The notes under the pieces: generated by a model
Database searches by the model: none
Told to the model about the DNA's origin: nothing
The model's input: only the letters and a program-made list of their open reading frames with translations
In this document: one piece after another, positions 26,581 to 36,277 of the stretch
Position numbering within the stretch: the stretch's first letter is position 1
How the letters are laid out: each line of letters starts with the position of its first letter
Program-made: the position numbers and the translations under genes
DNA from: an uncultured Bacteroidia bacterium
GTDB lineage: Bacteria; Bacteroidota; Bacteroidia; Bacteroidales; UBA932
Assembly: GCA_902762655.1 (NCBI GenBank)
Contig: CACWOZ010000001.1
Location: 1-64,000, forward strand
Direction: 5' to 3'
DNA length: 64,000 nucleotides

Positions 26581-27605
26581 TTAAGTGCCCGGCTTAATTC
26601 TTCAATAGCTTCCTCCCTCGTAGCCCAGGATGTAGCAAAGCGGGTGACGGCTCTACCATCCGGGAGCCTCTCCCAAATTTCGAATGCAACTTTTCCCTCC
26701 AATGCGGCCATCTGAGAGGAGGTCAGGATGGGAAACTGCTGGTTGGTTGGCGAATCAATGAAAAATGGTATTCCTTTTTCAGCGAAGAGCGCTTTGACTC
26801 TCATAGCCATCCGGATGGCATTATCGCTGATTCTCAAGTAAAGACCGTTCGTAAAAAGTGTATCGAACTGAATCCCCAGCAACCTGCCTTTTGCCAGAAG
26901 GGCACCGTGCATCTTGATATGAGTAAAAAAGTGGGCGGGAGCATTTCCTCGGGGGAAGACCACCGCCTCACCGCAAAGGGCTCCGACTTTCGTACCACCG
27001 ATGTAGAACACGTCACAGAGACGGGCGATATCCTTCAGGGAGACATCTGCCGCAGGGCTGGCCAGGCCATATCCAAGACGGGCGCCGTCGATGAACAAAG
27101 GCAGGCCGTACTGTTTGCATATCGCACCGATTTCTTCAAGTTCGGCACGCGAATAGATGGTCCCGTATTCCGTTGGGAATGAGATATATACCATACCCGG
27201 CTGAACCATATGCGGATGAGTTTCATCGGCATAGAAAGCCTCCAGCCATGCCTTCAGATCTGCGGCATCCATCTTCCCCTGATGCTGAGGCAAAGTAAGG
27301 ACCTTGTGCCCGCAGAATTCAATGGCTCCTGCCTCATGGACTGCAATATGTCCTGTCTGCACAGCAAGAACGCCTTGATATCCCTTCAGCAAACCGTCGA
27401 TGACAGTACTGTTGGTCTGCGTCCCTCCAACGAGGAAAAAGATGTCGGCGTCAGGGCAGCCTATGGCTTCGCGGATGCGGGTTTTGGCAGATGCGCAGAA
27501 GGAATCTTCCCCATAACCGGGCTCCTGCTGGAAATTGGTCTCGGCCAGGCGCTTAAGGATTTCGGGGTGCGCGCCTTCGGTATAATCACAAGTAAAGGAA
27601 TACAT
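26577..27605 (-). CDS. ltaE: Low-specificity threonine aldolase-like PLP enzyme
   Basis: PLP-dependent cleavage of threonine/allo-threonine to glycine and acetaldehyde is the family reaction. 342 residues; N-terminal SFTCDYTEGAHPEILKRL, the GGTQTN motif (about 60-65), LFIDGARLGYGLASP (about 168-182) and the PLP-lysine region VFYIGGTKVGALCGEAV (about 197-213). ATG 27605 is preferred: a TATTTTTG box (27614-27621) lies 8 nt upstream, so the in-frame extension would precede the transcript. The stop codon lies in the edge of a REP copy. Confidence 0.88.
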   Translation of the reverse strand: MYSFTCDYTEGAHPEILKRLAETNFQQEPGYGEDSFCASAKTRIREAIGCPDADIFFLVGGTQTNSTVIDGLLKGYQGVLAVQTGHIAVHEAGAIEFCGHKVLTLPQHQGKMDAADLKAWLEAFYADETHPHMVQPGMVYISFPTEYGTIYSRAELEEIGAICKQYGLPLFIDGARLGYGLASPAADVSLKDIARLCDVFYIGGTKVGALCGEAVVFPRGNAPAHFFTHIKMHGALLAKGRLLGIQFDTLFTNGLYLRISDNAIRMAMRVKALFAEKGIPFFIDSPTNQQFPILTSSQMAALEGKVAFEIWERLPDGRAVTRFATSWATREEAIEELSRALN

Positions 27606-27613
27606 AGCGCTTG

Positions 27614-27621
27614 CAAAAATA
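27614..27621 (-). promoter_or_regulatory. -7 box TATTTTTG of the threonine-aldolase-like gene
   Basis: Fits TAnnTTTG on the minus strand, 8 nt before the ATG at 27605; suggests a nearly leaderless mRNA. Confidence 0.6.
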
Positions 27622-27761
27622 GCAAATAGCGCGGACACTGCAAATTTCGTCACATAATGCGAAACCGGAAATATAGCCAAACCGCTGATAGGCAAGCATT
27701 TAGATATCGCAATAAATACGCATCGAAAACAATTCGCCACTTTTTATGTTTCTGATTGTTT

Positions 27762-28685
27762 ATGGATGAGTCCTTTCCTATATTGGGGCAAAAAATGACT
27801 GCACATCATCTATTTATGAAGGGGAAGAACTGGTGGGGGCTTTTCTATCGCATTGAAGACTGCATAATGTACTTCACCACATTCAGCGTATTCGCCAGAA
27901 GGATGGAAATGGTCTTTATCGCATTTTCCATAATGTTCAACCACACACACGCCACAACTCTGGACGAAACAAGGCAACGGATCACGCTATTTCAAAGACA
28001 GGTGGGAGTCTCGACTGCGCATACCTACAATAGAGAATACGGCAGAGAAGGACAGCTTTGGCATCATTCCTTTGGCTTTTCCGTCAAACACGGCATAAAA
28101 AGGATACTGGGCAATATTGCGTATGTGTTCAATAACTGTGTTGCCGGAAAAATGAATCGGAGGGCTATGGATAACAGATGGACATTGCTGGCGTATTACA
28201 ACAACAGCCATCCATTTTCCGAGCCCATAATTAAGGAGAAATGTAGCCGTAAAATGGAACGGGCAATGAAACTGGTGGATATATCCTACGATAATGATGA
28301 ACCATTGAATTATGCTACACAGCGAAGATTGTTCTCCGGTTTGAACAAAAAAGAAAAGGCACAGATTATAGATTATTTGATTTCAAGGTATAATTTCCTT
28401 GACTATCGGGCTTTGATCAGCCTTTATGGAAGCTTTGAAACGGCAATCATCGCTATAGATTCCAATGCTGGTGGCGAATACGATCTGAAGGATGATACCG
28501 GCGATCATTCTTGTTATATGAAAATGATTGCCTTGACACACCAAATGTTCCCGAATCTCAGGAAACTGAATGTAGAAATGCTAAGCGATGAACAGAAGAA
28601 TCAACTTGCAACTGCTTTCAGAGCTATTCTGATGGCAAAAGAAGAGAATATTCGGAAATTTCTGCATTTCAGTCCGGGCGCATAA
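27762..28685 (+). CDS. REP-associated tyrosine transposase (Y1 / IS200-like, RAYT family)
   Basis: 307 residues from ATG 27762. The Y1 HUH nuclease fold is indicated by the His-x-His pair in MFNHTHATTL (His61, His63). A candidate catalytic Tyr lies in AHTYNREYGREGQLWHHSF (Tyr89 or Tyr93), and ILGNIAYVFNNCVAGKM corresponds to the 'RYIHLNPV' segment of RAYTs. A C-terminal helical domain (about 160-307) has no known motif. RAYTs are single-domain transposases that process REP hairpins. Its stop abuts a REP copy, and an inverted copy lies 2.2 kb to the left, as expected of this family. Ordinary IS200/IS605 is less likely since no element ends are seen. Confidence 0.82.
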   Translation: MDESFPILGQKMTAHHLFMKGKNWWGLFYRIEDCIMYFTTFSVFARRMEMVFIAFSIMFNHTHATTLDETRQRITLFQRQVGVSTAHTYNREYGREGQLWHHSFGFSVKHGIKRILGNIAYVFNNCVAGKMNRRAMDNRWTLLAYYNNSHPFSEPIIKEKCSRKMERAMKLVDISYDNDEPLNYATQRRLFSGLNKKEKAQIIDYLISRYNFLDYRALISLYGSFETAIIAIDSNAGGEYDLKDDTGDHSCYMKMIALTHQMFPNLRKLNVEMLSDEQKNQLATAFRAILMAKEENIRKFLHFSPGA

Positions 28686-28787
28686 CCGATTGATTTACAG
28701 CAATATACTGAAAACAAATCGGCGAAATTGACCGATTTGTTTTTAGTAAAGTGTTGATTGTCAGCAAGATAGCTGTCCGGCAAAAAG
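28686..28787 (+). repeat. REP copy, right of the RAYT
   Basis: Starts right after the RAYT stop and carries the hairpin AAACAAATCGG/CCGATTTGTTT. The other end reads, on the minus strand, GCCGGACAGCTATCTT. It is inverted relative to 26480-26580 and also separates the RAYT from the convergent metK. Confidence 0.88.
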
Positions 28788-28794
28788 AAGGGGC

Positions 28795-30087
28795 CTACAG
28801 CCCGAAGGCGTGCCGGAGAGGCTCTACGCTGTCAAGTTTCTCCCAGCCGAAGAACTGGATTCCGTTTTTCACGTAGGGTTCGCGACCGAAGTGACCGTAA
28901 GCGGCGGTGGGGGCGTAGATGGGATTCTTGAGACCGAAGCGTTTGATGATGGCAGCTGGACGAAGGTCGAAGAGACTGCGGAGTTTGAATGCTATCTCGG
29001 CATCGCTGCAAACACCTGTGCCATACGAATTAACGTACACGCTTACAGGTTCTGCCACGCCGATGGCATAGGCGAGTTGCACGAGGCATTCGGAGGCTAC
29101 GCCGGCTGCTACCAGGTTCTTTGCCAGATAGCGGGCGGCATAGGCGGCGCTGCGGTCCACCTTCGAGGGATCTTTCCCGGAGAAGGCTCCGCCGCCGTGG
29201 GCTCCGCGTCCGCCGTAAGTATCCACGATTATCTTGCGTCCGGTGAGGCCGGTGTCTCCTGCTGGGCCGCCGATAACGAATTTGCCGGTGGGGTTCACGT
29301 GAAGGATGAAATGGTCGTCGAAGAGGGCGGCGAGCTCCGCCGGCAGGGAGGAGATGAGACGTGGGAGGACAATCTCCCGCACATCCTTTTCGATGCGTGA
29401 GTGCATGGCTTCATCGGTGTCGAATTCGTCGTGCTGGGTACTCAGGACAATGGTATGGACGCGTACGGGTTTGTTGGTCGTGCCGTCAAACTCTACGGAG
29501 AACTGTGCTTTGGCGTCGGGGCGCAGATACGGCATTTCTTCCTCTCCGCGACGGGCGAAGGGCCCATTCGTGTCCCGCAAGGGGAGCCCGGTACGGGCAT
29601 CGCCCGTCCGAAGGCTCTCGCCAGCGTGCCGAATATCTGCCAGCACCTGAAGCAGCCTGTGCGACAGATACAGCGCCAGAGGCATATAATCCGGGGTGTT
29701 CTTGCAGGCATAGCCGAACATCATGCCCTGGTCACCAGCTCCCTGCGACATTTCATCATCACGCACAACACCGCGGTGGATGTCAGCACTTTGTTCGTGG
29801 ATTGTGGAGATTATGCCGCATGAAGATGCATCGAACCCGTATTCCGCCTTGGTGTAACCTATGCGGGAGATGGTGTCGCGCACGACCTTATGTATATCCA
29901 CATATGCGTTCTCGGACGCTACCTCGCCTCCGACAACCACGAGGCCTGCCGTGCAGAAGGTCTCACAAGCCACTTTTGCCTCCGGATCCTGGCGGAGGAA
30001 CTCATCGAGAATAGAATCTGAAATCTGGTCGGCAACCTTGTCAGGATGCCCTTCCGAGACGCTCTCGGACGTAAATAGATAGTTCAT
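28795..30087 (-). CDS. metK: S-adenosylmethionine synthetase with an inserted loop
   Basis: Makes S-adenosylmethionine from methionine and ATP. Signatures are intact: [19 protein letters not shown] (about 6-24), [12 protein letters not shown] (about 116-127), [15 protein letters not shown] (about 299-313). Between LADIRHAGE and [12 protein letters not shown] the usual close spacing (ADIRREGKEMTYLRP in Bacteroides) is broken by about 26 extra residues rich in Arg, Gly and Pro, encoded by a palindromic repeat. The insertion is on a surface-type connection after the nucleotide-binding helix, so activity is probably kept. Confidence 0.95.
   Translation of the reverse strand: MNYLFTSESVSEGHPDKVADQISDSILDEFLRQDPEAKVACETFCTAGLVVVGGEVASENAYVDIHKVVRDTISRIGYTKAEYGFDASSCGIISTIHEQSADIHRGVVRDDEMSQGAGDQGMMFGYACKNTPDYMPLALYLSHRLLQVLADIRHAGESLRTGDARTGLPLRDTNGPFARRGEEEMPYLRPDAKAQFSVEFDGTTNKPVRVHTIVLSTQHDEFDTDEAMHSRIEKDVREIVLPRLISSLPAELAALFDDHFILHVNPTGKFVIGGPAGDTGLTGRKIIVDTYGGRGAHGGGAFSGKDPSKVDRSAAYAARYLAKNLVAAGVASECLVQLAYAIGVAEPVSVYVNSYGTGVCSDAEIAFKLRSLFDLRPAAIIKRFGLKNPIYAPTAAYGHFGREPYVKNGIQFFGWEKLDSVEPLRHAFGL
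29536..29620 (-). repeat. Palindromic element inside metK
   Basis: About 80 bp in frame with several inverted segments: ACGGGC-gat-GCCCGT and the outer arms GACGGGCGA...TCGCCCGTC. It corresponds exactly to the extra peptide of MetK. Confidence 0.75.
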
Positions 30088-30209
30088 TTTAGCATTTTTT
30101 TAAATTACCGGGGTTGCAAGCAGTCAAATCTTTCCCCATTGCGGCGCAAAGATACGAAAAATTGTATTAACTTCGCAGCGGAAAAAACTTATCTACAATA
30201 ACAAAGTTT

Positions 30210-33200
30210 ATGGAAAAAATCTTCAAGAGACTGTCGCTGAGCTTCTTAGCGATGCTTTTTGTCGTGTCTGCCTTCGCGCAGGTAACGACATCTTCCCTTG
30301 GCGGCCGCATTGTCGATGCGTCCGGCGAACCTCTCCCGGGTGTGGCTATCGTAGCCACTCATGTTCCTTCCGGAACCACCTATGGTGGGGTATCCAATGG
30401 CGAGGGACGTTATACCATCCAGGGTATGCGTACCGGTGGCCCTTACGTTGTTGAGGTCAGTTGCCTCGGATATGCAACTGTCAAGTATTCCGACGTAACC
30501 CTCCAACTCGGTGAGCTTTATGGATTGAATGCAACTTTGAAGGATGACACCCAGATGTTGCAGGAAGTCGTCGTGACAGCTACTCCTACTTCGAAGTTCG
30601 CTGCTGTCGAGAAGACAGGTGCTTCCACCAATATCTCTTCCAGGCAGATGACCGAGCTTCCTACCGTAAGCAGGAGCATGACCGACATTGCAAAGCTTTC
30701 TCCTTACGGAGGAAACGGGATGAATTTCTCCGGTAGCTCAGGCCGTTCCGCAAACTTTACCGTTGACGGTGCAAACTTCAACAATAACTTCGGTCTTTCC
30801 GCTTCCCTCCCCGGCGGTGGAAACCCTATCTCGATAGACGCAATCGAGGAAATCCAGGTTATCGTTTCTCCTTACGACGTCCGTCAGTCCAACTTCATCG
30901 GTGGTGGTATGAACGCTATCACCAAGTCCGGTACCAACACTCTCAAGGGTACTGCCTACGTCTATCATCAGAACGAGAACATTCACGGTAGCCGCGTCGA
31001 CGGTGTCGATCTCGAGAGGACTCCCGAAAGGGAAACCACTTACGGTTTCACCCTCGGCGGACCCATCGTCAAGAACAAGCTCTTCTTCTTCGTGAACGCC
31101 GAGCGCACTCCTAACCCCTCCGAGGTTATCAAATGGCGTACTTCCGAGGACGGCGTAGCAGACGAAGATCGCATGATCTCCCGCGTCAAGACTTCCGAGG
31201 CCGCGACCATGCGCCAGTTCCTCAAGGATAACTACGACTACGATCCCGGTTCCTACAGCAACTACAACAAGGATAACGGAACTACCAAGTTCCTCGGCCG
31301 TATCGACTGGAACATCAACCAGAATCACAAACTGGCTCTGCGTTACACTTACACCACCGCCAACGAGTGGAAAGTTCCTTCCACTTCCCGTGACGTTCCT
31401 ACCCTCGGCAACAACATGGTCAGCAAGGATGGTCTCGTGTTCAGCAACTCGCTGTACAACCAGATGAACAACATCGCCACCTACGGCCTCGACCTGAACA
31501 GCCGTCTTACCGACAACCTCTCCAACCAGCTGCTTATCACCTACTCCGATACTCAGGACGTGCGTGGAAACGACGGTGGATTCTTCCCCTTCGTGGAGAT
31601 TGCTTCCGGAGATCTCGGCGACGAATCCATGCCTTACATGGACTTCGGTACCGAACTCTTCACCTATCGTAACAAGGTTCAGAGTACCGTTCTCAACATC
31701 AAGGACGATATCACCTACTACATGGGCGACCACAAGATTACCGCAGGTCTGAACTACGAGGCCCAGATGGCTCTCAACACCTATATGCGTAACGGTACCG
31801 GTATGTACCAGTTCAAGAGCCTTTCCGACTTCTACGCCGGCAACGCTCCCGTTGCCATGGCATTCGACTGGGGCTTCGACGGTGACGAGTATCCTTCCGC
31901 AAAGGTGCGTTTCGCAATGTTCGGCATCTATGCCCAGGACGAGTGGAGCGTGAACGACAAACTCAAGCTTACCGCTGGTATCCGCTTCGACAATATCTCG
32001 TTCAACAACGACGATATCATGACCAACAACGCCACCAAGGCTATCAACTACGGCGGGCGTCACGTTGATACCGGTCTCTGGCCTAAGAGCAATATCCAGA
32101 TCAGCCCCCGTATCGGCTTCAGCTACGATGTATTCGGCGACCGCAGCCTCAAGATCCGCGGTGGTTCCGGTCTTTTCGCCGGCCGTATCCCTCTCGTGTT
32201 CTTCACCAACATGCCTACCAACGCAGGTATCGTGAAGGGCCGTCTGACCCAGATGAAGGATGCTGCAGTGCTTTCCAAGTTCGTCCAGGGTGGCAAGCTC
32301 GTGACCGACCGTTGGAAGATCCTCGAGATCCTCAACGGAATCGACGCCGACGAGTATCCTACTACCATCACTCCTGAAACCGCTCCCGCTCCCAGCGAGG
32401 TCGCAGGTGTGGACAACAACTTCAAGATGCCTCAGGTGTGGAAGTCCTCCATCGCTTTCGACTGGACTCTTCCCGTAAGCTTCCCTGTCACCATCACTGG
32501 TGAGTACATCTACACCAAGACTCTCAACGCCGTGATGCTGACCAACTACAACATCACCGACGACAACTCCGGCTGGGCTACCTTCAATGGTGCCGACCAG
32601 CGTCATATCTATCCTTCGAACTACAAGTACAACAGGACCGACGCTTACATCCTTACCAACTCCAACGAGGGTTACGGTTCCATCGCAACCATCGAACTCA
32701 AGGCCGAGCCTGTCAAGGGACTTGATTTCATCGCATCTTACACTCACACCGTCAGCAAGGAAATCACCGGTATGCCCGGTTCCAACGCCACTGCCGCCTG
32801 GAAGTACATTCCTTCCGTCGATGGCCCGAACTTCAACATACTGCACAACTCCAGCTACAACCTTCCTGACCGTCTGATGGCTTCCGTCAGCTACACCGAC
32901 AAGGCGCACAACCACTGGAGCCTCCTCTACGAAGGCCTCCGCTACTCCGGCAACAGCTACATCTACGCCAACGACATCAACGGTGACGGTAACAGCTACG
33001 ACCTTATCTACATCCCTAAGGACGACGAGATGGGAATCGGCGCAGATGCCACCTTCCGCTTCGCTTCCCAGGAAGATATGGACAAGTATGTCGAATTCGC
33101 AAAGCAGGATGAGTACCTCAGCTCCCACAAGGGCCAGTATGCCGAGGCTTACGCTGTGAACCAGCCTCTCCGCCACGTCTTCGACTTCCGCTACGCACAC

Positions 33201-33491
33201 GACTTCATCATCAAGACCGGCAACGTGAAGAACACTCTCCAGGTAAGCCTCGATGTTCAGAACGTGGGCAACCTCTTCAACTCCCAGTGGGGTGTTACCA
33301 AGACCTGGAATACCGACGTACAGCACGATACCAACGGAAATGCGAAGATCCTGAAGTATGAGCGTACCGATCCCGACGGAGTTCCCGTGTTCTCCACCAC
33401 CGTCAACAAGGGTGTAAGCACTTGGGACTTCCAACACACTCTCGGAAACTGCTGGTATATGCAGATCGGTCTTAAGTACATGTTCAACTAA
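30210..33491 (+). CDS. Oar-like TonB-dependent receptor with carboxypeptidase-regulatory domain
   Basis: 1093 residues. Signal peptide (SLSFLAMLFVVSAFAQ); N-terminal beta-sandwich GGRIVDASGEPLPGVAIVA...GEGRYTIQGM (about 30-115); plug with DGANFNNNFG and IDAIEEIQVIVSPYDVRQSN (about 210-230); then a long barrel ending in YMQIGLKYMFN. It resembles Oar-type receptors rather than SusC, and no SusD follows. It is 15 bp upstream of an OB-fold/BACON lipoprotein gene, with which it ends at a terminator; it opens the candidate nucleic-acid locus. Confidence 0.9.
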   Translation: MEKIFKRLSLSFLAMLFVVSAFAQVTTSSLGGRIVDASGEPLPGVAIVATHVPSGTTYGGVSNGEGRYTIQGMRTGGPYVVEVSCLGYATVKYSDVTLQLGELYGLNATLKDDTQMLQEVVVTATPTSKFAAVEKTGASTNISSRQMTELPTVSRSMTDIAKLSPYGGNGMNFSGSSGRSANFTVDGANFNNNFGLSASLPGGGNPISIDAIEEIQVIVSPYDVRQSNFIGGGMNAITKSGTNTLKGTAYVYHQNENIHGSRVDGVDLERTPERETTYGFTLGGPIVKNKLFFFVNAERTPNPSEVIKWRTSEDGVADEDRMISRVKTSEAATMRQFLKDNYDYDPGSYSNYNKDNGTTKFLGRIDWNINQNHKLALRYTYTTANEWKVPSTSRDVPTLGNNMVSKDGLVFSNSLYNQMNNIATYGLDLNSRLTDNLSNQLLITYSDTQDVRGNDGGFFPFVEIASGDLGDESMPYMDFGTELFTYRNKVQSTVLNIKDDITYYMGDHKITAGLNYEAQMALNTYMRNGTGMYQFKSLSDFYAGNAPVAMAFDWGFDGDEYPSAKVRFAMFGIYAQDEWSVNDKLKLTAGIRFDNISFNNDDIMTNNATKAINYGGRHVDTGLWPKSNIQISPRIGFSYDVFGDRSLKIRGGSGLFAGRIPLVFFTNMPTNAGIVKGRLTQMKDAAVLSKFVQGGKLVTDRWKILEILNGIDADEYPTTITPETAPAPSEVAGVDNNFKMPQVWKSSIAFDWTLPVSFPVTITGEYIYTKTLNAVMLTNYNITDDNSGWATFNGADQRHIYPSNYKYNRTDAYILTNSNEGYGSIATIELKAEPVKGLDFIASYTHTVSKEITGMPGSNATAAWKYIPSVDGPNFNILHNSSYNLPDRLMASVSYTDKAHNHWSLLYEGLRYSGNSYIYANDINGDGNSYDLIYIPKDDEMGIGADATFRFASQEDMDKYVEFAKQDEYLSSHKGQYAEAYAVNQPLRHVFDFRYAHDFIIKTGNVKNTLQVSLDVQNVGNLFNSQWGVTKTWNTDVQHDTNGNAKILKYERTDPDGVPVFSTTVNKGVSTWDFQHTLGNCWYMQIGLKYMFN

Positions 33492-33506
33492 TAAATCAGG
33501 CTAGTT

Positions 33507-35519
33507 ATGAAATTCAAATATATTATCGCTTCTCTCGCTGCAGCGGTTGCCCTTTTTGCAGGCTGCACCCCTGAGCTTGAGCCTGTGGCTAAAATGAAAG
33601 GCCTGGAAGTCTCCAACGACTATATTACTATCCCTACGGAGGGTACAGCAGTCACTATTACCGTCAAAGGTGAGGAAGACTGGACCGCCGTCATCCCTAA
33701 CGAAAAGGTAGACTGGCTTACCGTCGCCCCTGCTGCCGGCGCCGCCGGACAGGAAGTGACCGTCAGCTTCTCCGCCACCGAATCCACCGCTGCCCGTAAT
33801 GCCGAGGTCAACATCGTGATGGGCAATAAGACCAAGATAATCAACGTCAACCAGGCAGCCCCCAAGGGCGTCGTGGTTCCTCCTTCTACCGTAAAGGAAG
33901 TCTTGGAGGGCCCCGACAAGACCTACAAAGTAACCGGTAAGGTCACCAAGATCACCGGCACCAACTATGGCAACTGGTACATCAACGACGGCACTTCCGA
34001 GACCGACCTCTACATCTATGGTACTTGCGACAAGAAGGGTGCTACCTTCGACAAGACCAAACCCGAGATGGAGGTTCTCAACTGCCCTGCCAACCCCAAT
34101 GCTTGGGATCTCGCAGTTGGTGACGTGGTTACCATCGAAGGCCCCAAGACCGTTTACAACGGCACCGTGGAGCTCGTGGACGTTACCATCGTCAGCATCA
34201 TCCCTTCGCTGATTACCGTCGACAATCTCGAGTTCTCCCTTCCTAAGGAAGAGACCACCGTTACTGCCAAGGTGCAGTACAGCGGAGATAATCTCGACTT
34301 CTCTTCCAACGCAGGCTGGCTCAGCGTAAGCAGCATCTCCCGCGTTGCCGATACCACCTTCGTGAACATTCACGCTAGCGCCAACACCGAGGATACCCGC
34401 AAGGGCGTCATCACCCTCAAGTCCACCAAGGGCGAGGCTGTTACCGAGGTCAACATCGACGTGACCCAGGCTTCCGGTCTCTCCGCATATCCTCTGCCTT
34501 ACAACGATCCTCTTACCGACGGATTCGGTGCATGGGAGGTCGAGGTAGTGACTCCTTTCGAAGGTGTCGAGAACATCTGGACCAACAGCAGTTCCTACGG
34601 AATGGTCGGCAAGGTGACGGGCAAGGGTGTTTCCGAAGCCAGCGTCATCAGCCCCAACATCGACCTTACCGGTGCCAAGAACCCTGTCCTTACTTTCCAG
34701 CACGCCCAGAGGTTTGCAGGCAATGTAGATAACGAGTACACCGTATATGTCACCACCGACAACGGCGCCAGCTGGACCCAGGTCCTCGTTCCCGTCTATT
34801 CCGACGGTAAGAACTGGAGCTATGTCGCTTCCGGACAGATCAGCCTCGCAAGGTTCACCGGCGGCCTCGTTAAGATCAAATTCACCTACAAGAGCACCGC
34901 AGATGCATATGGCACCTGGGAGTTCAAGGACGTGAAGGTCGAGGATGTAGCCGATGCTAGCTACAAGAACATCGCCGAGCTCGACAACGCAGCCGCTGCC
35001 ACCGAGGCCAGCTTCAAGGCCGAGCTTACCGACGCAGTCGTCAGCTATGTCAATGGCAACAATGCATTCATCCAGGATGCTACCGGCGGCATACAGCTCT
35101 ACAAGAGCGGCCACGGCCTCAAGGAAGGTGACGTCATCAGCGGAACAGTTACCGGTAAGATCAAGCTCTACAACGGCTTCGCAGAGCTTACCGACATCAA
35201 TGTCAGCGCTGCTACCGTTACCGCAGGCGAGGCTCCCGCAGCCACCGTGCTCACCATCGACAAGCTCCTTGCCAGCTATCTGCGCCAGCAGAACCGCAAG
35301 GTCAAACTCGAAGGCATAACCATCGATCCCGCTCTTACCACCTCGAACCGCAACACTACCGTAAAGCAGGGCGAGAGCACCATCGCAGGTTATTCCCAGG
35401 TCAAGAACAAGATCGAAATCGCTGCCAATACCGCAGGCGATCTCATCTGCTGGCCTACCCGCTACAATGCAAATCTGCAGGTAGGTATCTGGGATGCTGC
35501 ACACTTCACCGCGAAGTAA
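33507..35519 (+). CDS. Surface lipoprotein with BACON, OB-fold-like and jelly-roll domains
   Basis: 670 residues; lipobox LFAGC (about 17-21). A BACON-like Ig domain (about 35-115; 'WTAVIPNEKVDWLTVAPAAG') comes first. An OB-fold-like module follows (about 125-235; YKVTGKVTKITGTNYGNWYINDG), then a second BACON (about 235-325). Next is a choice-of-anchor-J-like segment (about 335-485; SPNIDLTGAKNPVLTFQHAQ), and a second OB-like module (about 490-590) ends the recognisable parts. OB-type modules of this sort occur beside secreted nucleases in Bacteroidota. Probable receptor partner; nucleic-acid binding is inference. Confidence 0.78.
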   Translation: MKFKYIIASLAAAVALFAGCTPELEPVAKMKGLEVSNDYITIPTEGTAVTITVKGEEDWTAVIPNEKVDWLTVAPAAGAAGQEVTVSFSATESTAARNAEVNIVMGNKTKIINVNQAAPKGVVVPPSTVKEVLEGPDKTYKVTGKVTKITGTNYGNWYINDGTSETDLYIYGTCDKKGATFDKTKPEMEVLNCPANPNAWDLAVGDVVTIEGPKTVYNGTVELVDVTIVSIIPSLITVDNLEFSLPKEETTVTAKVQYSGDNLDFSSNAGWLSVSSISRVADTTFVNIHASANTEDTRKGVITLKSTKGEAVTEVNIDVTQASGLSAYPLPYNDPLTDGFGAWEVEVVTPFEGVENIWTNSSSYGMVGKVTGKGVSEASVISPNIDLTGAKNPVLTFQHAQRFAGNVDNEYTVYVTTDNGASWTQVLVPVYSDGKNWSYVASGQISLARFTGGLVKIKFTYKSTADAYGTWEFKDVKVEDVADASYKNIAELDNAAAATEASFKAELTDAVVSYVNGNNAFIQDATGGIQLYKSGHGLKEGDVISGTVTGKIKLYNGFAELTDINVSAATVTAGEAPAATVLTIDKLLASYLRQQNRKVKLEGITIDPALTTSNRNTTVKQGESTIAGYSQVKNKIEIAANTAGDLICWPTRYNANLQVGIWDAAHFTAK

Positions 35520-35536
35520 TTCAGCGACATACTTTT

Positions 35537-35582
35537 AAGGAATCGGCTGACCGGCGCAAACCATCAGCCGATTCCTTTTTTT
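35537..35582 (+). terminator. Rho-independent terminator
   Basis: AAGGAATCGGCTGA pairs with TCAGCCGATTCCTT (14 bp) around a 13-nt loop, followed by a T-run; ends the first receptor/lipoprotein unit. Confidence 0.95.
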
Positions 35583-35664
35583 GCTTTATTCGGAGGGATT
35601 AATTATACTCGCAGTCCACAAAGGATTGTTTAACAACGAATTAATACAACTAAAACACTTAATC

Positions 35665-36150
35665 ATGAGAATCAGATCCCTTCTGGTCTTTGCAACTGCT
35701 GCTTTGTTCATCCTGAGCGGATGCGAAAAGACCAATGAAAAGCCCAGTCCCGCCGAAATCACTCTAAAAAGCGAGGCTGCCATCGCTGCCGCCAAGGCTG
35801 CCGATCAGCCCGCTCCCACATTCGGAAACGTTTACGTAAAGGGCAAGATTTCCGCAATCCTCTACTCGTTCAGCGCTAGCTACGGCACCGGAACCTTCTG
35901 GATCTCCGACGACGGTAAGGCCAACGGCATCTCCGACGACAAGAAGAAGACCACCGCTCCTGACAAGGATTTCGAATGCTACAGCGTGTACATGTTCGGT
36001 ATCGAAAAACCTTGGACGGAAGGCACTTCACCTCAGCCCGCAGTAGGTGACGAGGTTGTCGTCTGCGGACAGCTCACCATCTACAACGGAACATACGAGA
36101 CTGCCAGCAAGAAGGCTTACGTATATTCCCTGAACGGCAAGACAGAATAA
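35665..36150 (+). CDS. Small OB-fold-like lipoprotein
   Basis: 161 residues from ATG 35665; lipobox ILSGC (about 15-19). One module, PTFGNVYVKGKISAILYSF...FWISDDGK...VGDEVVVCGQLTIYNGTYETA, has the strand order of the OB-like modules in the two large neighbouring lipoproteins (GDKVIICGKVVNYKG). It is flanked by terminators on both sides, so it is a separate transcript. Confidence 0.7.
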   Translation: MRIRSLLVFATAALFILSGCEKTNEKPSPAEITLKSEAAIAAAKAADQPAPTFGNVYVKGKISAILYSFSASYGTGTFWISDDGKANGISDDKKKTTAPDKDFECYSVYMFGIEKPWTEGTSPQPAVGDEVVVCGQLTIYNGTYETASKKAYVYSLNGKTE

Positions 36151-36168
36151 TTCTGCACAGCAATAATT

Positions 36169-36201
36169 AAGCGCAGCTCCTCCGGGGTTGCGCTTTTTTT
36201 G
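36169..36201 (+). terminator. Rho-independent terminator
   Basis: AAGCGCA and TGCGCTT pair and are followed by a run of T; sits about 20 bp after the small lipoprotein gene. Confidence 0.88.
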
Positions 36202-36221
36202 TTTTATTCCAAAGGAATAAT

Positions 36222-36229
36222 TATATTTG
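36222..36229 (+). promoter_or_regulatory. -7 box TATATTTG of the nuclease operon
   Basis: Perfect TAnnTTTG match 48 bp before the ATG at 36278, right after the terminator; likely start of the transcript for the lipoprotein, the two nucleases and perhaps the second receptor set. Confidence 0.75.
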
Positions 36230-36277
36230 AAAGTTTAACCAGTGTTGGATAAATAATAATACAATTAATAACGCATT

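Noticed and set aside
26480-28787. Composite insertion sequence with terminal inverted repeats
   Set aside because: The inverted copies are hairpin-containing REPs and the enzyme is of the Y1 single-strand type, which does not use DDE-style terminal inverted repeats; no target-site duplication is seen.
30088-30209. Possible SAM riboswitch in the metK leader
   Set aside because: About 120 bp upstream of metK shows no SAM aptamer consensus or terminator that I can fold by eye.
30738-33437. 899-residue frame opposite the first TonB receptor
   Set aside because: The plus strand encodes a full-length Oar-like receptor with signal peptide; the reverse frame has no recognisable domain.
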